The notes under the pieces are model-generated. The model made no database searches, had not been told where the DNA came from, and worked only from the letters and a program-made list of their open reading frames with translations. 64,000 bases of DNA, taken from Parvularia atlantis (taxonomy: Eukaryota; Opisthokonta; Rotosphaerida). The translations under genes were made by a program, and so were the position numbers. Below, piece by piece: positions 31,559 to 40,800 of this stretch. Position 1 is the first letter of the stretch. Each line of letters opens with the position of its first letter. The DNA lies in the NCBI GenBank assembly GCA_943704415.1, contig CALSCO010000043.1, forward strand, positions 1 through 64,000, written 5' to 3'.

Positions 31559-33145
31559 ATGGACCTCGACCGGTGCGCGTCCCGGCCGCGTCCCGGCCGC
31601 GTCTCGTCGCGGCCGCGCTGAAACGCCGCGTCGCGCCGGTGCCGCGGACGCGTTTCGCCCGCGCGTAGCTACCGCGATCCGGAGCACCGCGCGCTGCGCG
31701 CTGAGCTCGCCAAGGGGCCGGACGACCCGGACGCGTCGCCGGCCGCGACGCTGTTTGCGTTCCGCGCGCTCGTGCGGCGGCTCAACGCGCACGTCGACCG
31801 CGGCGACATCGCGGCGTGCATGCGGACGCTGCAGGACGCGGGCGTGACACGCGCGCTGCTGGACCAGCTGCAGCCGGCGACGATCGCGGCGTGCGTGTGC
31901 CCGCGCGTGCTGTGTGCTGCGCGCCGCGTACTGCGTGCTGATGTGGGCCACGCGCAGGCAGATGCACGGGCTCTTCGCGGGCCGGCAGCCCTACGCGCTC
32001 ATCGCGCGGCGCCGCACGCACGGCCCGCGCAGGCAGCTCTGGCCGTCGCGGCTCATGCAGCTGCTCGCGTTGCTGGTGTGGCCCGCGACCGCCGCCTCGC
32101 CGTCGTCAAACGGGCGCGCCGGCAAGACCCACCCGGACGTGCGCGTGGTGCACGCCGCGCCGCCGCCGCGCCCGCGCGCCCCGCCGCTGCGCGCGCCCGC
32201 GCACATGACCGAGCTCAACCTGGACACGGTGCCGAGCGACTCGGAGCTGCCGTGGCGGAGCATGTTTGCGGACGCGACGTACCCCGGCGACGAGGCGATC
32301 GCGTTCTACTGCGAGCTTGTGCGGCTCCTGGCCGTGCTCGTGCAGCGCAGCATGCACACGTACCAGCTGCTGCGTGCCGAGCAGCGCCTGCGCAACGGGC
32401 TCCTGCTGGTCATGCACGCGCTGACGATGCTGCCCGAGCCCCTCCTGCGCGCCGGCGAGCACGCCCCGCCCGTCGAGCTCGCCCAGCACCTCGTCACCCT
32501 CGCCCTCGCCTGGATCGCACGCATGCTCGAGCACGAGCACGCGCAGCTTCGCGAACACGCCAGCCGCCCGCTCACCATTCGCTTCGCGACGCACCTCGGC
32601 GCCATCGCCGCCACCGAGCACTGCCGGCCGCAGCTGCGCGCCGCAATCGTCGTGCTCGTCGCCGTCGTTGCCGCGCTCACCGACCGCGCCCAGCATCCGC
32701 TGCGCGGGTGCTGCCTGGCCGTTTCGGACGCGCTCGAGGCCGAGGTTCGTCATCGCCGCCGCCGCCGTCTGCTGTCGACCGACTGACACGACGCGCGGCG
32801 CAGGTCACGGCGCAGCTCGACCACGACCGCGCGCCGCTCACGCACTTCACCGACGTGCCGCACGACATCGCCACCGTGCTCGTCCTCCTCAGCCAGCCCG
32901 AGCCCGCCATCAACCTCGTCGGCCTCGTCCTCGCCGCCCATACGCCCCAGTGCTGGAAGCACAGCACGGTCGACCTGAGCGTCGCCATCAACCGCCTCGC
33001 GAAGGCCCCGCCCGAGCGCTGCGTCTTCCACGCAGCCGGCCACGGCGGCAGCGCCGATCTGCGCGCGCGCTGGGCCGACCGGCTCGCGCGGGCCGCTGCG
33101 CTGCGGCACCGGCTCGTGCTCGCGCTGGACGACTGGCGCGCGTAG
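31559..33145 (+). CDS. Uncharacterised protein, tandem paralogue B
   Basis: Same unknown family as its upstream neighbour. A tiny first exon (MDLDR, 31,559-31,572) splices across 31,573-31,668 to YRDPEHRALRAELAKG. Then FRALVRRLNAHVDRGDI and RALLDQLQPATIAA meet a phase-2 intron at 31,891-31,957, followed by QMHGLFAGRQPYALIARR. Paralogue A has an intron at the same place and phase, before TFQWLLARKPY. Shared helices include LMQLLALLVWPA, FYCELVRLLAVLVQRSMHTY, LVTLALAWIARMLEHEHAQL and TVLVLLSQPEPAINLVGLVL, the last aligning with DLLVLLARPCLAANLVGLVL of A. The B protein lacks the long Ser/Gly linker of A. Function and location are unknown. Confidence 0.75.
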
Positions 33146-33746
33146 GCCTAGTGCGGCCCGAGTCGCCGTTCGACGACGAGGGCGAGGAACTGAAGGCGGC
33201 ACAGGGTGACCTACGCCAACCGCGCCGGCCTTGTGTGGATTACTAGCAAAATGCGAAGCCACAACCGAGGCAAAGAAGAGGAGAGGCTGATCGCATAAAA
33301 GACACTCAGAGTCTCCGGGGAAGTAGATAATGGAACTGTGCGGGTTCATTTGCGCGGCACCTGCACAGCCACGCCCGAGTTCAAGTTTTTGCGGCAAGGA
33401 ACACGCATTGCACAACCGCGTGTCCGACCCGCGTCGGTCTCTTCAAGGACGGCCTATACCTCTGAAACACGGTGCATTTTTTTTTTTGTGTGTGTGTGCA
33501 TGCGGCTCGCAGTTCGCTGACTCGAACGACTGTTGACTCATGACCTGCTGAACGAACGTGAATTGTCGTTTGTTGTTTTCTCTTCAAGTTGTGTACGTAC
33601 TCAGGGATACAGCACAAACACAGACGACGGAGGAGCCGGAGCGGGTGTATGTGAGTGAGCGGACGGGAAGAAAAGGAAAACAGCCCCATGCGTGGCGAGG
33701 CACTCACGCGTCGTCCTGTTCTCGCTGTCGGGGCGTGGAGAGGCGC
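33146..33746. other. Intergenic, convergent 3' flanks
   Basis: AT-rich for this genome, without a credible coding chain. It holds a run of ten to twelve T followed by TG repeats at about 33,478-33,500. No tRNA-like internal promoter was seen near it. Probably the 3' ends of paralogue B and the ornithine carrier. Confidence 0.6.
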
Positions 33747-35015
33747 TCACGCGTCGTCGCCACCCCGGGTCAGGCCGCGGTTGACGAGCTCGTACGTGCC
33801 GAAGATAACGGCGTTGGACGGGATCGCGCGCAGGAGTGTCACGCCAAAGCCGCGGTAGAGGCCGCGCACGCCCTCCGTGCGCCAGAGCGCGCTCAGGCGG
33901 CCAAAGTAGTCAGGCTTGAGCGAGTTGGAGGCCTCGGCCTGAATCTGCGTCTTGACAACGTCGGCGGGGAACATGATCGCGTTGTAGCCGATGCCGCCGA
34001 TCGAGCCCGCTGCCATGACCTGCACACCGTGGGGCGTGAGTCACGGGGCTGCGTTTTTGGCGTGCGTCACGAGGCGCACCTGCAGCGGCGAGAGCGACTC
34101 CTTGCGGCCGTCAGGCGCCATGGCCTTGACGCAGAGCTCGAAGGCGCCGAACCAGGCCGCGCCGCCAAAGGTCTCGCGGGCGAACGTGGCCGAGTGGCCC
34201 TTGTACATGCCGGCGACGCCGTTGGTGCGGAGCTCGCGGAAGACGGTGTCGAACGCGCCCGAGATCTCCTTCTGCATCTGCATGCGGCACTTGACGAGCT
34301 CGACGGGGGTCATGACAAACGAGACGACGCTGCCGGCCATGGCGCCGGCCGCGGCCAGGCCGCCGATCGAGAGCGGGCCCTCGCTGTCGCCCTTGATGAG
34401 CTTCTGGATCTCGCCGTACGAGACGAAGAGCACGGCGTTCTCAAGGACCGCGCCCAGCATGGGGGCCACGAAGCCGCGGTAGACGCCGTGCCATCCCTCG
34501 TGGCGCACGATGTGCTTGAGGCAGTCGTACGAGCCGGCAAACTGGCGGGGCGCGCTGAGGTCCTGGTGCCACACGCGATGTGTGCGTGAGATAAAAGAGC
34601 CATTCGCGGACAGTCGGCCCGATCGCGCGCGCACCTGGCACTGCAGGCGGACCTTGACCGTGTCGAACGGGTACTCGACGAGCTTGCTGGTGACGCCGGC
34701 GCACGAGCCGGCGAGGAGGTCTGCGCGGGCGACGGCGCGCGCGTTGTGAGCCGTCGCGCGCGTGCGGCAAAAAAAAAAAAAAAAGGGAAAGGCGTCACCT
34801 GCGGTCTTGCGGTCGAGCGCAAGGGTCGGGAGGCGCAGCAGCGGCAGGCGGCGCAGCAGCGACGTCGCGGTGAGGGCGAGCGAGGTCGACGTGCTCGTGG
34901 CGGCCGCCGAGGCCGTGCTCATCACGGGGCGGGTGAGGAAGTGGCCCGCGAAGGCGCTCTCGAGCGCAACGACCGCAGAGCCCTGCGCGCCCCTCCACGT
35001 CAGCTGGCGTCCCAT
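33747..35015 (-). CDS. Mitochondrial carrier, probably ornithine transporter (ORT1/SLC25A15)
   Basis: Inner-membrane transporter with the three repeats of the SLC25 family. The three P-x-[DE]-x-x-[KR] signatures are PFDTVKVRLQ, PVELVKCRMQ and PADVVKTQIQ. Around them read LLAGSCAGVTSKLVEYPFD, HGVYRGFVAPMLGAVLENAV, VAGMYKGHSATFARETFGG and IPSNAVIFGTYELVNRGL. The EYPFDTVKVRLQ and PVELVKCRMQ pairing is typical of ornithine/citrulline and basic-amino-acid carriers such as yeast Ort1, but carnitine carriers are close relatives. Three introns: 34,721-34,798 (which contains 16 T in the sense direction), one between LQCQ and DLSAP, one between LSPLQ and VMAAG. The N-terminal 70 residues from Met 35015 are longer than usual and Ser/Ala-rich; a later Met may be the true start. 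Confidence 0.87.
34769..34784. repeat. A16 homopolymer (T16 in the carrier intron)
   Basis: Lies in the first intron of the minus-strand carrier gene, 14 nt inside the donor, so it is not in the normal polypyrimidine position next to the acceptor. Confidence 0.9.
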
Positions 35016-35380
35016 CGCGCGCGCGCGCGCGCCTGCCTCACGCGCCTCCAGCTGGTTGTCCAGTAGCGTTGACGGGGCGCGGCGGGGGATGCGGCGGGGG
35101 ATGCGGCGGTGCTGCGGCTTGCGGGCGGACGACGGCGGGGAAAAGGACTGGAAAAACGGCGGAACGAGGGACGAGCTGGCGGAGGGGGTGGCTGTCTGCG
35201 GCGGCGCGCGCTGTTGGTGCCTCGAGCGGACCGCGAAGGGGGAAGGACGAAGGAAGAAAACGGACGGCGCGCGCCGAGCGACTTGAGGGGCACGGTGGGA
35301 CACGTAATCGTTTCGGCCATCGTCGCGGGTCGTGGGGCGCACGCGTGCGGCAGACGTGGCCGCGCCTGTCACGTGCGGCG

Positions 35381-35510
35381 AGGCGAGGGCGCGGCTGGCG
35401 AGGGCGCAGATGGCGAGGGCGCGGCTGGCGAGGGCGCAGGAGGGCGTGGCTGGTGAGGGCGCGGCTGGCGAGGGCGCGGCTGGCGAGGGCGCGGCTGGCG
35501 AGGGCGTGGT
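35381..35510. repeat. 15-bp GC minisatellite
   Basis: Eight to nine imperfect tandem copies of a 15-bp unit, GGCGAGGGCGCGGCT, in the divergent promoter between the ornithine carrier and Mpo1 genes. Variant units end in CAGAT or TGGCT. Confidence 0.9.
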
Positions 35511-35540
35511 TGCTGCCTGCTCGCTCGCTCGTCGCTGCGC

Positions 35541-35603
35541 AACCACGCGCAACCACGCGCAACCACACGCTCAACGTCGCGCTCAACGTCGCGCTCAACA
35601 TCG
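35541..35603. repeat. Two short tandem repeats just upstream of Mpo1
   Basis: Three copies of AACCACGCGC (35,541-35,570, the last with one change) run directly into three copies of a 12-bp unit, GCTCAACGTCGC. The block ends about 30 bp before the Mpo1 ATG, in the likely 5' leader. Confidence 0.88.
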
Positions 35604-35630
35604 CGCAGGCAGCACCAAACAAAGCCAAAG

Positions 35631-36527
35631 ATGGCACCGAGCAGCAGCGCCCTCGGCGACATGTTCGACTTCCACAAGCAGATCGGCTTCTACGCCCAGT
35701 ACCACAACAACAAGGTCAACCAGCTCATCCACATGGTCTTCGTCCCGACCATCCTCTGGACCGGTGCGCCGCCCCAGCCGCCGCGCCGCACCGTGCCGCG
35801 CTCACGTCGCACGCGCCCCAGTGCTCGTCTGGCTTACCTACACCGGCCCGCTCGTCGACCTGCCCTTCCTGCCCGCGTGGCTCCCGGCCAACGCCGCGCT
35901 GCTCGTCGGCGTCGTGTACAACGCCTACTACATCGCGCTCGAGCCCGTTGCCGGCGTGCGTCTCGCGGCCACCTGCCTCGCCCACCGCGCGACTCACTCG
36001 CCCGCACACCGCAGACCCTCTACGTGCCCTTCATGGCCATGCTGCTCTACACTGCCAACGACGTCGCCAAGGTCGACAACGCCCTCATCATCACCGCGGC
36101 CGTGCACGTCGCGTCGTGGTGCGCGCCTCTGCATGACGACCGATGTCGCTCAACGGCCCCGCCGTGCAGGGTCTTCCAGTTCCTCGGCCACGGCTACGCC
36201 GAGGGCCGCAAGCCCGCGCTGATCGACAACATTGTGCAGGTGCGCGCGCCGTCGCCCACGCCGTTGCACGCCGCTCACGCCGCCCGCAGGCGCTCGTGCT
36301 CGCGCCGCTCTTCGTCTGGATCGAGATGCTCTTCCAGCTCGGCTACAAGCCGGACCTCGCCAAGAAGATCGACACGGACGCCAAGGCGGCGATCAAGGCA
36401 CGGACAGCACACGACGCGCGCAAGCCCGCTCCCGCGCTCGCTCACGCGCCCCGCTGCGCCGCGCCCGCAGAAGTGGAAGAACTCACTGGCGGTGCAGCAG
36501 AAGCTGCAGAAGGAGCCGGCCAAGTAG
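35631..36527 (+). CDS. MPO1: Mpo1-like 2-hydroxy fatty acid dioxygenase (DUF962)
   Basis: ER membrane Fe(II)-dependent dioxygenase that shortens 2-hydroxy fatty acids by one carbon in phytosphingosine breakdown. Exons joined across five short introns give DMFDFHKQIGFYAQYHNNKV, NQLIHMVFVPTILWT, VWLTYTGPLVDLP, TLYVPFMAMLLYTANDVAKV, VFQFLGHGYAEGRKPALIDN, LVLAPLFVWIEMLFQLGYKP and a Lys-rich end. The Y-H-N-N-x-x-N-x-x-I-H and F-x-G-H-x-x-x-E motifs contain the iron-binding His residues of the family. Several membrane helices, as expected. The start at 35631 follows directly on the tandem repeats. Confidence 0.9.
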   Translation: MAPSSSALGDMFDFHKQIGFYAQYHNNKVNQLIHMVFVPTILWTGAPPQPPRRTVPRSRRTRPSARLAYLHRPARRPALPARVAPGQRRAARRRRVQRLLHRARARCRRASRGHLPRPPRDSLARTPQTLYVPFMAMLLYTANDVAKVDNALIITAAVHVASWCAPLHDDRCRSTAPPCRVFQFLGHGYAEGRKPALIDNIVQVRAPSPTPLHAAHAARRRSCSRRSSSGSRCSSSSATSRTSPRRSTRTPRRRSRHGQHTTRASPLPRSLTRPAAPRPQKWKNSLAVQQKLQKEPAK

Positions 36528-36583
36528 CCGCGCTGTCGCCTGACAGTGGTTTTTCGTTTTCCGTGCTCTGTCTGTCTGCTACG

Positions 36584-37391
36584 TCACTTGGCGTACTTGA
36601 GCCGGCCCTGCTCGCTAATGACGCAGATGTGCTGCCGCGCGCGCACAGGCGACGTGAGACGCTGCCGCCACCACAGCCCGGCGCGCACCTGGAGGTCGCG
36701 AAAGTGCTCGTTGTAGTCGAGGCAGTAGCCGACCACAAACTCGTCCGGGATCGTGAAGCCCGCGTCTGCGCAGGCGCGTGCGCACGCACGGTGAGGCCGG
36801 TCGTGAAAGCGCCCCTCCGCAGCACGCACAGTCCGGCTTGAACCCGTTTGACTGTGGTGTGTCCTTGACCAGCAGGCTCGCGAAGCGGATGCGGCGCGGC
36901 TCTAGCGCGCGCAGCTTGGCGATGAGCGCGACGGCACTGCGGCCCGTGTCGATGATGTCCTCGACCACGAGCACGTCCTTGCCGCGCAGGTGCGCCAGGT
37001 CCGCGCCGGTCACGGCCACGTCGCCGGTCGAGCGGTCGTTGACATAGCTCTGCAGGCGCACAAACTCGACCTGGACGGCCACGGGCCGCTCGCGGTCGGC
37101 GTTGAGCGTCGCGATCACGCCGATCAGGTCCGCGTAGAAGCTGTGGCCGCCCTTGAGCACGCACACGGCCACGAGCGGCCCGTCGCTGTCCTCGATCACG
37201 TCGCGCGCGAGCTTGGCGATGCTGCAACGGCTCCGGTCAGCCCGAGCCAGCGCGCACCAGCCCACGCACCGATCGCGCACGAGCCCGTGCGGGATCAGCA
37301 CGCGCGACACGTCGCCCGCGTACTGCCGCGGCAGCGCCAGCAGCGCCGGCGACACGCCCGCGGACCGATCGACAACAATGCTGTTTGACAT
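36584..37391 (-). CDS. HPRT: Hypoxanthine-guanine phosphoribosyltransferase
   Basis: Purine salvage enzyme that makes IMP and GMP from hypoxanthine or guanine and PRPP. Exons give [50 protein letters not shown] (loop I, LKGG), [16 protein letters not shown] (flexible loop Ser-Tyr), [20 protein letters not shown] (the PRPP-binding motif VEDIIDTG), FKPDC, then [20 protein letters not shown] and [15 protein letters not shown]. The conserved Lys before PD and the final Asp-Tyr are present. This is the eukaryotic HPRT form. A CCAATCA box lies about 165 bp upstream. Confidence 0.93.
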
Positions 37392-37554
37392 TCGAAGAAA
37401 TGTGACGGGAGGGAGTGGAGGGGCACCGCGCACGGCTCAGAAAGAATCCTGCAGCATGTCGCGCAGCAGCTGCGTGCGCCCAAGCCGAGACTGCTGGTGC
37501 GGCTGGAGAGCGCGAAACACAAGTGAAGCACAGTGAGACGCAATCGTCAGATCA

Positions 37555-37561
37555 TGATTGG
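37555..37561 (-). promoter_or_regulatory. CCAATCA box upstream of HPRT
   Basis: TGATTGG on the plus strand, so CCAATCA reads towards the HPRT gene. The remainder of the gap 37,392-37,842 shows no coding chain or other feature. Confidence 0.5.
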
Positions 37562-37842
37562 AACGATCGTAAGTTCGTGACAACCAGGGCTAAAGTTCAC
37601 CGCGGAACATGGCCAGCGCCGTCGTCGGTGGGTGCGCACCGTCCCGCTGCCCCTGCCTCGTCCGGCGCCGCGCAGCACTGGCCGGCGCGCCGGGCCGCGA
37701 CGGCCACCAGCGGTCCGCGCCTCTTCGCCTTTGACGCGCTGCTCGTCCTCGGCGCCGCCACAACGCTGCGCCTCTGAGCCGCTTGCCCGGCCCAGATGCG
37801 AAGCGCTGCGTGCCCGAGGAAAAGACGACACCGATCACACAA

Positions 37843-40800
37843 TTACACCACAGAGTCACCCCTTTCTAATTCGCCGCTGCTGCCGCTCGCGCCAATGTGC
37901 GTCACGCGCGCGACGGCCCGCATCAGTTCGTCCTTGCGGTACGGCTTGGAGATGTAGTCGTCCATGCCCGCGCTCATGCCCGCCGCGACGTGCATCTGGC
38001 GTGCGCGATCGTCAGCCCACTTCGTCCACCACCACCACAGCCACGCAGGACGCACGTCGCGCGCGTTGCCCGACAGCCCGATGATCGGCACCCGCGCCCG
38101 CCCGTGCGCGCGCTCAAACTCGCGGATCCGCCGTGTCGCCTCGAGCCCGTCCATCACCGGCATCTCCACGTCCATCAGCACAATGTCGAACGGCTCGCGC
38201 TCGTACAGCTCGGCGGCGGCCAGGCCGTTGTCCGCGAGCGTCGTGGTGCATTGGAAGTCGCGGCAGGCCTCGAGCTGCCGCTTGAGCACGCGCTGGTTGA
38301 TGTCGTTGTCCTCCACGACTGCGAGCAGGTGCGCACGTGCGTCGGTCAGCGGCACAGCGCGCACAATCAGTGGCCTCGCACGACGCACTCAGAGCGCGCA
38401 GCACGTCGTCTTTCGTCCGCCGTCGCTTGCGCACGGTCGCGCCGGATGACGAGGTCGCAGAGGCAGATGCGCTGTCACCCTCGCTCTGCTGGTGGTCGGG
38501 GGCCATGGCGCTGTCGGGCTGCCGCTCGGCGCCTTCGTCCGCGAGCGTCGAGACGATCGTGGGGGCCCTGGACTCGACCGGCGAGAGCGCGTGGCGCAGG
38601 ACGCGCATGTACGGCGCCGACGTACTCAACACGACCTGGATCTCGCGCACGCCCTTGGTCTCGGCCGCCGACCCCGACCCGCCGCTCGACGCCGGCGCGA
38701 CGGCGACGGTGCACGGCACGCTTACGGTGAAGGTCGTGCCCACGCCGGCCTCGCTCGCCACGCTAATGTCGCCGCCCATCAGGTCGAGCATCATCTTGCT
38801 GATGTACAGGCCCAGGCCCGTCCCGCCGTAGCGCGAGTACGTCTTGAGGTTGGCCTGGCGGAAGCGCTGGAAGAGCGAGGCCTGCTCAGCCGGGGTCATG
38901 CCCACGCCCGAGTCCTTCACGCTGATGCACAGGATCATGCGCTCGTCCGCGTCCTGCGCCGCTGCAGCCGACGGGGGCGCCGCCAAAGGTGCCAGCAGCG
39001 GCCGCATCGGGGGCGGGATGGGCGGGGCCGGGAGGCAGTCGAGCACGACGTGGACCTCGCGCACGGCCGCGTTGATCGTGAACTTGAGGGCGTTTGAGAT
39101 GAGGTTGATAACCACCTGCGCCAGAGTTAGATCCTCGCGCGTGGACGCGCACCACCTGCAAAGTCATCGCACCTGCGACAGGCGGTACGGGTCCGCGCTC
39201 ACGATGACCTCGTCGCGCGGCGGCTCGGGCCCGCGCATGGTCAGGAGGACGCCGTTGGTGCGCGCCTGGGCCGAGAACATGTCGACGACGGCCTTGACGA
39301 GTTCGCTCGGGTTGACGGGCTCGAGGCTGAGCATGACGTTGCCCGAGCTCAGCTTGGACAGGTTGAGCACGTCGTCGGTGATCTTGCGCTGCGAGGCGGG
39401 CGGGGCAGCGGTGAGCGCTCACAAGAACGCATGCACGCACGCGCGCCAGGTGACGCACCTGGTGGTTCATGCAGATGTCGATCGACTTGAGCAGCGAGAG
39501 GTCGTCCGGAATTTGCGCCTGTAGGTTCGCGCGCAAGGGGCCCTCGACAAGCGCGGCAAGCAGCTGCTGGCGCTGCTCCATATTGATCTGGAGCAGGTCG
39601 ACGCTGTTGACGATGCCGTTGAGCGGGTTGCGGATCTCGTGGCAGACCATGTCCACAAACAGCTCCTGCTTGCGCCGGTGCTCGTCGGCCTCAGTCGCGC
39701 GCTTGCGCGACTCAAGCTCGGCCTGCCGCAGCGCCGCTAGTCGTTCGGCCTCGAGCGTCTTCTGCTCGGTGATGTCGCTCACGGCCGAGACGAGTCCGCG
39801 CAGGGCCCCCGTGCGCGTGTCAAAGTCGCACATGCTCTGCTTGTAGATCCAGACCTGCTTCCCGTCGCACGGGCGGATGACGCGCAGCTCAACCATGTGC
39901 GGCACGCCGCAATACGACTCGTGCAGCGACATCAGCGCCAGCTCCTTGTCGTCCGGGTGCACAAACTGGTGCCAGTCGACGAACGCGTCTACGCCCATGC
40001 CGACGATGCCGAGAATGCTCAGGAAGCGCTCGTTGGCGTACACCATGCGGCCCTGGGTGCGTGCGCGTGTGAGTGCGTCAGTGGTGTCTGGCGCCCAGGC
40101 GCAGGCCGCACCTGCGCGTCGCGACGGAAGATGCCGACGGGGCTGAGCTGCGTGATGAGCCGGTACTGCTTCTCGCTCTCGTACAGCGCGCGCGTGCGCT
40201 GGTGCACCATGCGCTCGAGGTGCGAGCGGAACATGCCCAGCTGCAGCTGCGTCTGCAGGCGCGCGATGAGCTCCTGCGCAACGGGGCCAGCGCACAAGCC
40301 GCGTCAGCACAAGCGCGTGCCCGCTGCAGAGCAGAAGCAGCGCGCACCTTGGCCGAGAACGGCTTGCACAGGTAGTCGTCGGCGCCCGACTGCAGGCCCT
40401 CGATGCGCGCCTCCTCGCCCGAGCGCGCCGACAGGAGAATGATGGGGATGTGCTGCACGGCGGCGTCGGCGCGCAGGCGCTTGATGAGCGCAAAACCGTC
40501 GAGGCGCGGCATCATCACGTCCGAGATGATCGCGTCCGGCAGGCCCGTGGGCGTCGCCACCGACTCGTCCATGATCTCGGCCACCAGGTTCTGCATCTTG
40601 TCGAGCGCGTCCTGTCCGTCCATGGCGACGATGACACGGTAGCGCGTGCTCAGCATCGACTGGACGTACTGTGCGCGAGGTCAGCACGCGAAACACACCC
40701 GCGCAAGCGTGCACACGCACCAGACGCATGTCGGCGTTGTCGTCCACGAGGAGCACGAGCGGACGCCGGCTGCGAGGCAGCGCGGCACGCAGGCGCGACA

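Noticed and set aside
28980-31951. Two long minus-strand frames (843 and 570 codons) opposite the tandem paralogue genes
   Set aside because: Composition is Arg/Ala/Gly shadow; the plus strand has paralogy and shared intron phase supporting it.
33478-33500. T-run as a Pol III terminator of a small RNA gene
   Set aside because: No A or B box or folded RNA could be recognised upstream.
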